Assembly: GCA_038087035.1 (NCBI GenBank)
Contig: CP051187.1
Coordinates: forward strand, 5,896,001-5,960,000
Direction of reading: 5' to 3'
Source: Gloeotrichia echinulata CP02
GTDB taxonomy: Bacteria; Cyanobacteriota; Cyanobacteriia; Cyanobacteriales; Nostocaceae
Length of the DNA: 64,000 nt
Part shown: positions 43,430 through 51,848 of the stretch, one piece after another
Numbering within the stretch: position 1 is the first letter of the stretch
How the letters are laid out: the number at the start of each line of letters is the position of its first letter
Position numbers and translations under genes: made by a program
Notes under the pieces: generated by a model
The model's input: only the letters and a program-made list of their open reading frames with translations
Told to the model about the DNA's origin: nothing
The model's database searches: none

Positions 43430-43512
43430 GGGACTTCTAATTAAAAAAAATATCCAATTTGTAGGGTGCGTCACAATGCTGCTCGGTTAAGCTTAAATTT
43501 TCGCCCCTATAT

Positions 43513-43543
43513 AGCCAATGCATTTAGATGCATTGGCTTTTGT
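43513..43543 (+). terminator. Intrinsic terminator after the FG-GAP gene
   Basis: AGCCAATGCAT / ATGCATTGGCT, a perfect 11-bp stem with a TTAG loop, is followed by TTTGTTTT. It lies 84 bases after the FG-GAP stop and would end that transcript. Confidence 0.75.
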
Positions 43544-43555
43544 TTTGACACTCTG

Positions 43556-43990
43556 CGGTCTGTTCGCCCTTGGCGTCTCCCCGAGTGAGAAGACACGCAG
43601 GTTCTTTAAGACTCGCTTAAAAGGGATAGTCAAATATCCCCCTAGACGCTCAAAACAATTACCAATAACACAGGTATTGCAATTGCGCAAAATTTTCTTT
43701 TTTTTGTTTTCCGAGTCCATCACAACGCCAGTTAGGTACGCTCCATGTTTTCCCATTACTTGTTTACCCAGAGTCGCAACTTGTGCTCTTGCGAGGTAAA
43801 TTAGGGGTTACTCCTTACAAAACACTTCAACACGTAGATGGTTATTCCTACTCACAATTTGATTATATCATTTTCCACGCTTGTTAAAACCAACCGTGGC
43901 GTGTTTCCTCCACGCATCTATTGCCAAGTGGCTTCCACACGACCCGTGATGTTTTTGTGAACCGCCACATCCACAAAAGGATGTGGCTTG
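43556..43990. mobile_element. Degenerate element Y, related to element X
   Basis: Shares with X (37920-38310) the words TCCATCAC...GCCA...GGTACGCTCC (43715-43744) and CTTCAACACGTAGATG (43825-43840), in the same order and spacing to within about 20 bases. It ends with CCACATCC/GGATGTGG (about 43964-43985). A leftward frame (43493-43756) runs through it but shows no recognised protein. Likely a non-autonomous or decayed IS200/IS605-type element. Confidence 0.45.
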
Positions 43991-44021
43991 TAACTAGACC
44001 ACAGGGATCTGTAAATTACTG

Positions 44022-44163
44022 AAATGAGAAAGCATTCAAAGCTTTTGCTTGCGGAAAACACCAAAATGAGAAAGCAATTAAAGCTTTTGAGAAAGCAATT
44101 AAAGCTTTTGCTTGCGGAAAACACTAAAATGAGAAAGCAATTAAAGCTTTTGAGAAAGCATTT
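44022..44163 (+). repeat. Tandem 20-60 bp repeats upstream of csx3
   Basis: The words GAGAAAGCAATTAAAGCTTT and GCTTGCGGAAAACAC recur alternately, giving at least two full long units. They give an ORF (44024-44326) of the low-complexity type (MRKQLKLLRKQLKLLLAENT). It is probably not a real protein. The rest of 43430-44325 contains element Y and no gene. Confidence 0.75.
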
Positions 44164-44325
44164 CAGTATTTTGACTAAGACTAAAGCTGCGTTTCATTTG
44201 GTTTTTGTAAAGGTGGTTAAGGGTCAAGGTTCACAAATTTTGGGACTTCAATACCATAATTTACCTTGGAAAAGGCCTTTTCCAGTAACGTGTATGATAT
44301 TAGCATCACTTGGAAGATGGAAATA

Positions 44326-44631
44326 ATGGCTACCTACAATATTGAGTTAAAAGAAGGGATTTTACGGATTAATTTCGGCGAACCTGCCCAAAATGACCAG
44401 ATTGTCAAGGATGCGGCTGCGCGGTTGGAAGAAATGGCGCAGTCGGGGGAATTGGTGGGAGGTCCGCTACTGAAGATTAATGGACCTGTTTCTATTCCTG
44501 TAGCTTTTGTGTTAGCACATAAACTTGCTCATATCTACGGAGCAGTTGCTTTTTTTGATCCTAAGTTAGGTAAATATGTGATTTCAATCACACATAATCC
44601 TGAGTATAAACTGGGAGACTTAATAGATTGA
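44326..44631 (+). CDS. csx3: Csx3 (Crn3) ring nuclease of Type III CRISPR systems
   Basis: A 101-aa protein starting at the ATG at 44326 (MATYNIELKEGILRINFGEP); an in-frame start at 44266 is not supported. It matches the Csx3 family throughout: GGPLLKINGPVSIPVAFVLA, HKLAHIYGAVAFFDPKLGKY and VISITHNPEYKLGDLID. Csx3 tetramers degrade cyclic tetra-adenylate, ending Type III signalling. It precedes cas10 in the same direction, with 123 bases between. It looks intact, suggesting the signalling function is still under control even though the effector is broken. Confidence 0.88.
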   Translation: MATYNIELKEGILRINFGEPAQNDQIVKDAAARLEEMAQSGELVGGPLLKINGPVSIPVAFVLAHKLAHIYGAVAFFDPKLGKYVISITHNPEYKLGDLID

Positions 44632-44754
44632 TGTACTGTTATTAACCCTCAGTGATGACTGTGGCGCGGTTGTTGGTGGGGTTGTGTGGGGGTAAGGATG
44701 TGTCGTACTGATTTCCTTACCTTGTTCAAGGTCTATCTATGTATATAAGAGTTT

Positions 44755-47175
44755 ATGATGACAAGTTCTGAAGTTGTTCTGCAGGTTGTTCAACAGGCGA
44801 TCGCTACACTGGTTAAGTGGGTAGATCCAAATCATCAGCTAGTTTCTCACTTTCAGTCTGTTGAGGAATATCCAGCAGTTACTAAAGCAAAAAAAATTCT
44901 GGGTTGGACTCAAGACATGAGTGTTGGAACATTACACCTGCTATTTGACAAAGTGAAATTACCTGATGGAAAAGGACAAGATTCTAATAAGCAACATTAC
45001 CAACCACTGATTGCAATAACAAACGAGAATCATGAGTATCCTACTATTCCTTACCCTCTAGATGTAGAACCTACAGAAAAACAACAGGAAGCTTTCCAAA
45101 AACAAATTAGAGATGAAGTCTTACCCTATCTCGGCGAAAACTGGCAAAATATTTCGCTGTTGATGTTAATTATAGAGAAATTTGGTTCATGTCTGAGCTT
45201 TGGTGAATCAGATGTAGCTTTGGTAGACATGGCTAGGGCTACAGCAGCAGTAGCAGCAGCTTTAGTTAATAACCCTACGGAAGAAATTAGTTTAATTGCT
45301 GGTGATTTATCTGGTATTCAAAAATTTATCTACACGATTTCTTCTGATGGTGCGCTGAAATCGCTAAGAGCAAGAAGTTTTTATTTAGAATTAGTTACAG
45401 AAGAAGTAGTACAGCAATTATTAGATAAACTCGATTTACCATTCACAAATGTAATTTATGCTGGTGGTGGTAATTTGTATATTTTATCAGCCGCAAATGA
45501 GGAAAATAAAAAAATTGTCACTCAGGTAAGACAACAGTTTAATCAATGGCTTTTGAAAGAATTTCAAGGTAAAATATTTCTGGCTTTAGACTGTTTAAAG
45601 TTTCCACTTACAGAAATCGCTAGTGCGACATTTGCTTGTCATTGGTCAAATGCAACCAAAAATCTAGCTGTATATAAATCTCGGAAATTTGCTGAACATC
45701 AGATTAGTGATGTTATCGCAACACGTAACAGTCATGAACCTTGTCGCGTTTGTCATCGTGACGATGTAGAACCAGAAGCATTAAAACCGCTTAATTTCAA
45801 TGAGCCAGATTCGGTTTTGGCTTGTGAAATTTGTCGAAGGATGTTTGATTTAGGCAGTAATTTGTTTGGCGTGGAAGCAATTGTGCGCTCAAAAAGCGAA
45901 GACGTAGGAAGTAAATTACCTACACTGTCATTTAAATTTTCTGAGATTGGTGAGTCTCCTGCTGTCAATATTCATTATCATTTGTTCAAAACATGGAAAC
46001 CTATAGTTCCAGATTCTGATTTAGTTCTATTAGTCAATGATTGGAATTTAGAACATTATCAGTTCAAGCATTTCCAAAATGTTTCTCCATTATTACTAGG
46101 TAACTATGGAAAGCAGAGTGAAGAAGATCAAGATAATGCAGAAGAATCTAAAGGCTTTATGCGTGCTGGTGAAATGGCAAAAAAAGCAAAAGGTGTTAAC
46201 AGAGTTGGCTATTTGCGAATGGATGTTGACAAACTAGGACAAATATTTGCAAAAGGATTAGGTGAAAATCAAACTTTACCAAGACTGGCTGGACTTTCAC
46301 GTCAAATGAGTTATTTTTTTAAGGTTTACCTCAACAGTTTGGCAAAAAAGCGTTATGATAATTTTATACAGCATCGAGAACTGGGAAATATTAAATTTTT
46401 CAACAATGCTCAATATTTAACTAAAGATAACCGGGATAAGTTACTATTTATTTACGCTGGTGGTGATGATTTATTCATTAGTGGCGCTTGGAATGAAATT
46501 GTAGAATTTGCCTTTGATGTTTACCAATGCTTCCGCGCTTACACAGGTAATAATCCAGATATTACGATATCAGGCGGGATTAGCATTGAGGATATTAAAT
46601 TCCCGCTTTATCAAGCTGCGAAATCATCAGGTGAGGCTGAGGATAAAGCTAAAGACAATGGTAGAGATAGTTTAGGGCTATTTGGACAAGCCTTCAAGTG
46701 GAGTGAGTGGTTAGGAGCAGAAAATATTAATGTTTCAGATATTGAAATTTTCGATAATAAAATCAGAGAATATTTGGCAACAAATATAATGCTTGATTTA
46801 TTTGGTATCTTCCCATTTGTGAAGAAACTACAAGAACAGCAGATTGAAATCAATTATACTCGCAGTTTTGTTAGGAATCTTTTAGATACTGCTCAAATGC
46901 AGGAGCAGAAGATTCAAGAAATTCAAAATAAACGCAAACAACAGCAATATCAAGGTGAAATTGATGATATTCGTTATTATTTACACTTACCTAAAATAGC
47001 CTATGCTTTAGGTAGATTACGTCCTAACATACTAAATAACGATGATTTTATTCCAATTCGGAAATCGTTAATTAGTCCTTACAATGCACGTTATTTTCAG
47101 GCTATTGCTACTTGGATTGAACTATTGAATCGTACTCAAACCAATGACACAACCAATCAAAAAAATAAACCCTAA
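44755..47175 (+). CDS. cas10: Cas10/Csm1, Type III-A, GGDD palm, HD motif not visible
   Basis: An 806-aa large subunit. The first palm-like domain has LIAGDLSGIQKFIYTISSDG (about residues 182-201) and VIYAGGGNLYIL. Zinc cysteines lie at PCRVCHRDD and CEICRRM (about 328-360). The second palm contains KGVNRVGYLRMDVDKLGQIF and FIYAGGDDLFISGAW, with GGDD at about residue 570, so the cyclic-oligoadenylate synthase site is present. The N-terminal region lacks an HD pair. At the position where other Cas10 proteins show a conserved His, this has ALVDMARATAAVA. This suggests an HD-less, signalling-only enzyme. The csm2 start overlaps its end by 32 nt. Confidence 0.9.
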   Translation: MMTSSEVVLQVVQQAIATLVKWVDPNHQLVSHFQSVEEYPAVTKAKKILGWTQDMSVGTLHLLFDKVKLPDGKGQDSNKQHYQPLIAITNENHEYPTIPYPLDVEPTEKQQEAFQKQIRDEVLPYLGENWQNISLLMLIIEKFGSCLSFGESDVALVDMARATAAVAAALVNNPTEEISLIAGDLSGIQKFIYTISSDGALKSLRARSFYLELVTEEVVQQLLDKLDLPFTNVIYAGGGNLYILSAANEENKKIVTQVRQQFNQWLLKEFQGKIFLALDCLKFPLTEIASATFACHWSNATKNLAVYKSRKFAEHQISDVIATRNSHEPCRVCHRDDVEPEALKPLNFNEPDSVLACEICRRMFDLGSNLFGVEAIVRSKSEDVGSKLPTLSFKFSEIGESPAVNIHYHLFKTWKPIVPDSDLVLLVNDWNLEHYQFKHFQNVSPLLLGNYGKQSEEDQDNAEESKGFMRAGEMAKKAKGVNRVGYLRMDVDKLGQIFAKGLGENQTLPRLAGLSRQMSYFFKVYLNSLAKKRYDNFIQHRELGNIKFFNNAQYLTKDNRDKLLFIYAGGDDLFISGAWNEIVEFAFDVYQCFRAYTGNNPDITISGGISIEDIKFPLYQAAKSSGEAEDKAKDNGRDSLGLFGQAFKWSEWLGAENINVSDIEIFDNKIREYLATNIMLDLFGIFPFVKKLQEQQIEINYTRSFVRNLLDTAQMQEQKIQEIQNKRKQQQYQGEIDDIRYYLHLPKIAYALGRLRPNILNNDDFIPIRKSLISPYNARYFQAIATWIELLNRTQTNDTTNQKNKP

Positions 47176-47683
47176 ACCAGAGCCTAAGTCTCTACCAGCT
47201 AAAGCAGTTGAAACACCACAAAAACGGTCGGAGGCACAAATGCAACTCACCGCTGACCAAAAGATGATTCAAACTATCAAGGCTTTAAAAGATGGAGAAT
47301 TGCGAAACTATGAAATTCGCTGTTTGGTCGATCAAGCCAAAGAATTGGGAGAATATCTGCAAGAAATAGGATTAAAAACAAACCAAATTCGTAAATTTTT
47401 AGATGCAGTTAATCGTCTCAAAGTCAAACTGGCTCAAGACAAAGATGAAAGATTTTCGACTATTGAAACAGAGGTAGTTTTGCTTAAACCTAAATTAGCA
47501 TATGCTACTGCCCGCAAAGATAATGAAAGAACAAATCCAGTTAAGCCATTAAATGATGTGCTTTCAGAGGCGATAGATAGAGTCAAAGACACACCTGATT
47601 TTTATCGGCTAGTAAATTTAATCGAATCTATCATTGCTTATCACAAAGCTGCTGAAACAAATAAGTTAAATAGGAATAATTAA
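47144..47683 (+). CDS. csm2: Csm2, small subunit of Type III-A effector
   Basis: A 179-aa helical protein. The conserved parts are LKTNQIRKFLDAVNRLKVKL, LLKPKLAYATARK and FYRLVNLIESIIAYHKAAE, typical of Csm2. The first 35 residues are polar and basic, longer than usual. It forms the inner filament of the Csm complex. Its start lies 32 nt inside cas10, and its stop is directly followed by the csm3 start, so all are translationally coupled. This gene defines the system as III-A. Confidence 0.88.
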   Translation: MTQPIKKINPKPEPKSLPAKAVETPQKRSEAQMQLTADQKMIQTIKALKDGELRNYEIRCLVDQAKELGEYLQEIGLKTNQIRKFLDAVNRLKVKLAQDKDERFSTIETEVVLLKPKLAYATARKDNERTNPVKPLNDVLSEAIDRVKDTPDFYRLVNLIESIIAYHKAAETNKLNRNN

Positions 47684-48415
47684 ATGCTCTCACAGAAACG
47701 ATTACTTGGTAAATTCCGCATCGAAGGAATTCTTGTTGTAGAGACTGGGTTACATATTGGAGGTGGTGAAGGCAAAATGGATATCGGGGGATTAGATAAA
47801 CCAGTAGCGCGTGACCCGATAACCCAATATCCTTATTTACCTGGTTCTTCTATAAAAGGAAAACTTCGCTCTCTTTTAGAACGAGTTCACAACAAGCCTT
47901 TAAATCGTGCTGGAAGTCGGGATACTTATCGTTATGAAAGTGATGATTTAGTTGATGGATATACCGAATTTAAAATCGATCAACAAAGAATTAGAATTTA
48001 TTATGAAGGAGCGCGAACTTGTCCTATTAGTAGACTGTTTGGCTCAACAGGTGGTTCTAATTTTTGGGTAAAAACAACAGATGCAATAACCGAAAATTTA
48101 GACAGAGTTAAGCAAAATGACCAATACGTTACCGAAATATTTTCTGATGGAGTGGAATATAGCAAAATTGTCAGAGGTCGTAACTCTCCAGCAAAAATCA
48201 TTGTACGAGATTGTCGCTTATGTGAAGACTCAGCTAAAAAACTAGAGCGAGTTGACACAGGTTTATACATGACCGAATGGAAATGGGAAAACGGTTTGGA
48301 TCGGGTAACAGCAGCAGCAAATCCCCGTCAAATTGAACGAGTACCAGCAGGAGCAGAATTTGATTTTGAGCTAGTTTATACAGTGGAAGCGGTTCTTGCG
48401 TACTTAGCGTGCTAA
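47684..48415 (+). pseudogene. csm3: csm3, backbone RAMP, truncated at 3' end by the 196-bp element
   Basis: The first 235 residues are a normal Csm3: TGLHIGGGEGK, GLDKPVARDPITQYPYLPGS (Asp38 aligns with the target-RNA cleaving Asp33 of streptococcal Csm3), SIKGKLRSLLERVHN, then CPISRLFGS and RVTAAANPRQIERVPAGAEF. At 48391 the sequence enters the 196-bp element, which adds VLAYLAC and a stop. The final RAMP glycine-rich segment is missing. The filament contact surface would be incomplete, so function is doubtful. csm4 and csm5, which should follow, are absent. Confidence 0.88.
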
Positions 48416-48586
48416 ATATGTTGAAAAATAAGCTTGAACTCCTTGCTGGGATAAGATGACAGCCATTATTTACTGCCTTTTAGGTCTGATGATTAAAATT
48501 TTGGCTATAAGCGCCTGTAAGCCTTGATTTTAAAACAAAGTTATCGACTGTAATTAAAAATTTAGCACGTTAAGTACGCAAGAACC
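48391..48586. mobile_element. 196-bp inverted-repeat element, copy B, at the csm3/cas6 junction
   Basis: Ends GGTTCTTGCGTACTTAGCG and (reverse complement of the right end) GGTTCTTGCGTACTTAACG, with about 22-bp inverted repeats and one mismatch. Internal sequence matches copy A at 10846-11041 over the full length, and both copies are 196 bp. The left flank is csm3 and the right flank is cas6. The outer GGTTCT/AGAACC pairing is preserved in this copy just as GGCTCT/AGAGCC is in copy A. Confidence 0.8.
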
Positions 48587-48933
48587 CTACTTTTGCTCAG
48601 GGTAAAGCAAATTTACCTCTACCCTTACCCACATTAATGTTCCGCAGTTGGTTAGAACGCTGGAATCATTTTGCACCTGTCTATTTGGGAAGTGATGAAT
48701 TAATTGCTTACCTTAGCAATGCTATTTTACTCAAAAATCACAAAATTCAAACGCGCAGTTGGCAATTACATAAAGGTTATGTCAATGGCTTTGTTGGCGA
48801 TGTCACGCTACAAGTTTTGCACCGTGCAGATCCTTTATTGGCGAATGTGGCTCATTTGTTAGTTCAATATGCGCGGTTTGCTGGGACGGGGATGAAGACA
48901 CGGTTAGGAATGGGTCAGACATTAATTCATTAA
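48586..48933 (+). pseudogene. cas6: cas6 C-terminal remnant
   Basis: In frame from the element edge it reads PTFAQGKANLPLPLPTLMFR, SWLERWNHFAPVYL, then GYVNGFVGDVTLQVLHRADP and ARFAGTGMKTRLGMGQTLI. This is the second half of Cas6, including the glycine-rich loop near the end that contacts crRNA. The N-terminal ferredoxin-like half with the usual catalytic His is lost. A start at 48637 would give only 98 residues. Processing of CRISPR RNA must rely on another Cas6 in the genome, if the system is used at all. Confidence 0.85.
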
Positions 48934-48951
48934 TACATCAAGGAGATAATC

Positions 48952-50208
48952 ATGAGAATAATTATTACATTTTTAGGAATTAAACCACAGAAAACTACTT
49001 ATATTTTTGAAGGTAAAAATTATGATGGAGAAGTATTTGCAGAAGCTTTACATCAGTTTTGCAATTATGACTCTATGTTGGTTTGTGTCACAAGTGAGGC
49101 TAAAAAAACAACTTTTCCTATTTTAGAAAGACTAGAAGATGAGCGCATACAAGCAGTTGATATACCTATCGGTGAAACCAATGAACAAATGTGGGAAACT
49201 TTTAAAATAATTACTCAAAATGTAAATGAAAACGATCATGTAATATTTGATATTACTCATGGGTTACGTTCTTTACCATTTTTAGTATTTTTGTTTGCGG
49301 CATATCTTAAAGCAGCCAAAAATATTACCATTAAAGCTATTTACTATGGAGCATCGGAATTAAAGGCTTCCAATAATGGAATAGCGCCAGTCATTGATTT
49401 ATCAGAATTTGTATCTATGATTGATTGGATTACAGCAACAGAACGTTTTGTAGAAATAGGAGATGGACAAGCACTGGCAAATTTACTCAAAACTGCTATC
49501 CCATCCAGCATTGAACTTCGAGACAATCCTGCTAGTAGACCATTAAGAAGTCAGTTAGAAAAAACTGCTAAAAGTATTGAAAATATTTCATTGGCTTTGA
49601 ATGTAACTCGGCCAATTGAAACAATGCAATCAGCTACTAAGTTAGAAGAAATATTAAAACAAGCAGAGCCAAGCTTTGTTGAACGTGCTAAACCATTTTC
49701 ATTATTGTCAAAAAGAGTTGTTAAAGAGTATGGACAATTTGCTCTGGAAGATCCAACTGACCAAGCAGCATTAGCTGAAAATTTATGGTTACAGTTACAA
49801 ATGATTGAGTGGTACATTCAGCGAGATAGAGTTGTACAAGCAGTAACTCTAGCGCGTGAATGGTTAATTTCTATATTGGTATTGAAGTTTGATGAGCGAA
49901 TGTTTGATAACAAAAATAGTCGAAAGTATGTGCAAGATGCTATAAATAATGCCCTTGAAAAGACTAAATCTTCACCGCATCCTATTACTCCTAGTCGTTG
50001 CGATGATAAATTTGCAGCTTTGCCACAAGCAAATGAATTTGTCAAAGTTTGGAGTCAAATGATTGAACTACGTAATGATATTGCACATGTAGGCATGAAT
50101 CTTAACCCTCAACCCGCAGCAAAACTCAAGCAGAAGGCTGTATCACTTTACCCGCAATTGCAAAAACTTGGACAGGAACTACTACCAGAACGAGTATCTA
50201 CTGAGTGA
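48952..50208 (+). CDS. CARF-HEPN protein, Csx1 group (TIGR02221-like)
   Basis: A 418-aa protein. The N-terminal CARF-type sensor has MRIIITFLGIKPQKTTYIFE, SMLVCVTSEAKKTT and VIFDITHGLRSLPFLVFLFA, the region that would bind cyclic oligoadenylate. The C-terminal HEPN domain carries the R-x4-H nuclease motif in MIELRNDIAHVGM (about residues 368-380). This layout matches the Csx1-type TIGR02221 family of Type III accessory RNases. AGGAGA with good spacing precedes the start. It is coherent with the GGDD of Cas10 and the ring nuclease Csx3: synthesis, sensing and degradation of the messenger are all encoded here. Ligand ring size is not predictable. Confidence 0.85.
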   Translation: MRIIITFLGIKPQKTTYIFEGKNYDGEVFAEALHQFCNYDSMLVCVTSEAKKTTFPILERLEDERIQAVDIPIGETNEQMWETFKIITQNVNENDHVIFDITHGLRSLPFLVFLFAAYLKAAKNITIKAIYYGASELKASNNGIAPVIDLSEFVSMIDWITATERFVEIGDGQALANLLKTAIPSSIELRDNPASRPLRSQLEKTAKSIENISLALNVTRPIETMQSATKLEEILKQAEPSFVERAKPFSLLSKRVVKEYGQFALEDPTDQAALAENLWLQLQMIEWYIQRDRVVQAVTLAREWLISILVLKFDERMFDNKNSRKYVQDAINNALEKTKSSPHPITPSRCDDKFAALPQANEFVKVWSQMIELRNDIAHVGMNLNPQPAAKLKQKAVSLYPQLQKLGQELLPERVSTE

Positions 50209-50684
50209 ATATTTTTATAATCTAAGCACTGTTTAGCCACTACCAAAGAAAAGCGATCGCTCGCCACCATCTCCCTAAACTCAAGTATTATCCTTTTTTT
50301 ATTTGCATCTACCCTTGGTTACTCGTGATTCTAAAATTCAGTCCATCAACATGGAAATCATCTGGTGATTACAGCACTTTTCAGGTATTTAGACCACACG
50401 CGGATATCTGTATTTCTTTGTTCCTTTGCGCCTTTGCGCCTTTGCGTGAGATATAAAAATGTGGTTCATTTACCTGAAAATCGCTGTAATATGTGAAAAA
50501 AAGAATATGTAACAGTGCGATCGCTCTTTCTATTCAACCCAAACAGCGTAAGTTACTAATTAGTATAGTATATGTTTTTGTATCTGAAAATAAGTTTACG
50601 ATGGGCTACACCTACACTCCCCACCATCTCCCCACATCCAGTATGCTGAAACTATAACCCCTGTCATCTCACTCTGATTTGACT
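50209..50684. other. Spacer with HIP1 sites and CTTTGCG heptamers
   Basis: HIP1 octamers at about 50255 and 50518, and a short CCTTTGCG tandem array (about 50410-50448). No CRISPR repeat is present, although this is the natural place for an array beside the effector genes. No gene is supported. Confidence 0.6.
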
Positions 50685-51299
50685 ATGATCCTAGCTGCAA
50701 ACCAACCCAAACAAAAACTCACCTTTGAGCAATTTTTAGAACAACTCCCAGATGAGGAGGGTCGCTATGAACTAGTGAACGGAGAAATTATGAGGATATT
50801 AGCCACCAGGAAGCATGATAATGTAGCCGAATTTCTTGGCGATTCCTTTAAAGCAGAAGTTAGACAATTCAATCTCAACTATAGAGTGTCTGGTCGAATA
50901 GTAATTAAGACAGTGACCCCAGAAGGTCGAGAACAGGGTCGTCAACCTGATGTGAGTGTAGTAGATAGAACAATTTGGGACACTAATTTGAGTGCTTACT
51001 CAGCGCTACACGAACCTCTGCAATTAGCGGTAGAGGTCGTATCCACAAACTGGGAAGATGATTACATCGACAAGCTGGATGAATATCAACGCCTGGGTAT
51101 ATGCGAATACTGGATTGTAGATTATTTAGCTATCGGTAGTCGCAATTATTTAGGTAATCCCAAAGTCCCAACAGTTTTTGTTTACCTACTTGATGAGCAT
51201 GGAGTTTATCAATCCACTGCCTACCGAGGTACTGATAAGATTGTATCGCGGACTTTTCCCGAAATGCTGCTGACAGTTGACCAAATTTTGGCAGCATAG
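50685..51299 (+). CDS. Uma2 family endonuclease
   Basis: A 204-aa Uma2/DUF820 protein, starting at the ATG at 50685 (MILAANQPKQKLTFEQFLEQ); a TTG two codons upstream is possible. It has EGRYELVNGEIMRI with the first conserved Glu, GRQPDVSVVD with the Asp, and LAVEVVSTNWEDDYIDKLDE, which carries the E-x-K-like pair. The C-terminus includes YLGNPKVPTVFVYLL. Intact by length. Its position after the CRISPR locus may be chance. Role unknown. Confidence 0.9.
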   Translation: MILAANQPKQKLTFEQFLEQLPDEEGRYELVNGEIMRILATRKHDNVAEFLGDSFKAEVRQFNLNYRVSGRIVIKTVTPEGREQGRQPDVSVVDRTIWDTNLSAYSALHEPLQLAVEVVSTNWEDDYIDKLDEYQRLGICEYWIVDYLAIGSRNYLGNPKVPTVFVYLLDEHGVYQSTAYRGTDKIVSRTFPEMLLTVDQILAA

Positions 51300-51319
51300 A
51301 TATGGCAAACGTTTTTTAT

Positions 51320-51625
51320 TTATACTTGCTTATATGCTCGCAGCCAATTTAAAGATCGTTTAGCACCTAGCTTTTTCTGCATATCTTCTTGGGAAGTATA
51401 AGGACGATTATTTGAAATTAGTTTTGCATATCCATCCTTAACGCCAGGAATTAAAGTCAGATTAGACTGCTTATCATTGATGAATTCCAAGAATTTTGAA
51501 ATATCTTGAGGTTCTATAATTCTTTCATTTAACTTTGACTGTAAAATAACTTGTTCTATAGCTTTTTCTGCATCTGGTTGCTGGGCTGCAATTAGGAATA
51601 CCCAAATTTGCTCTATAGGGATCTT
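51320..51625 (-). pseudogene. Coding remnant of unidentified gene
   Basis: An open leftward frame without a start codon (an in-frame TAG lies right before it). It reads QIWVFLIAAQQPDAEKAIEQ, VILQSKLNERIIEPQDISKF, LTLIPGVKDGYAKLISNNRP, then MQKKLGAKRSLNWLRAYKQV and a stop. The sequence is protein-like and mostly helical, so it is more than a random frame. I do not recognise it. The remainder of 51300-51848 is spacer and the psaB terminator. Confidence 0.4.
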
Positions 51626-51788
51626 CTACATCATGCTTTGCTTTCAAATGACATCCAGGTTCACCAGTAATCATTTATACTAATCAAGTATAAATTTATA
51701 TACTCTACAATAAATGTTTGGGCAGGAAGACTTTGTTTGTGTGCAAGATGAATTGTGACTTCCACTCACGCAGACGATTAAGACAAAA

Positions 51789-51818
51789 AAAATCCCCCAC
51801 CAAGTGGCGGGGGATTTT
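51789..51818 (-). terminator. Terminator of psaB
   Basis: AAAATCCCCC / GGGGGATTTT with a short inner stem, followed on the minus strand by a T-run. It lies 31-60 bases beyond the psaB stop. Confidence 0.88.
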
Positions 51819-51848
51819 GATTACTCATCTACATAACTACTAGCCAGA

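Noticed and set aside
43493..43756. Leftward 87-codon frame after the FG-GAP gene
   Set aside because: It lies within repetitive element Y and has no recognisable domain or start signal.
44024..44326. Rightward ORF of 100 codons before csx3
   Set aside because: It is made mostly of translated tandem repeats (MRKQLKLL), and the tail has no family similarity, so it is not likely to be a protein.
48391..48586. Group I/II intron or intein splitting a CRISPR gene
   Set aside because: The two flanks belong to different proteins (Csm3 and Cas6), so splicing would not restore a gene. The element has no intron core or intein motifs.
50209..50684. Possible CRISPR array next to the Type III genes
   Set aside because: I looked for 30-37-base repeats with regular spacers here and from 43430 to 44754 and found none. 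The only repeats are heptamers and a local tandem duplication.
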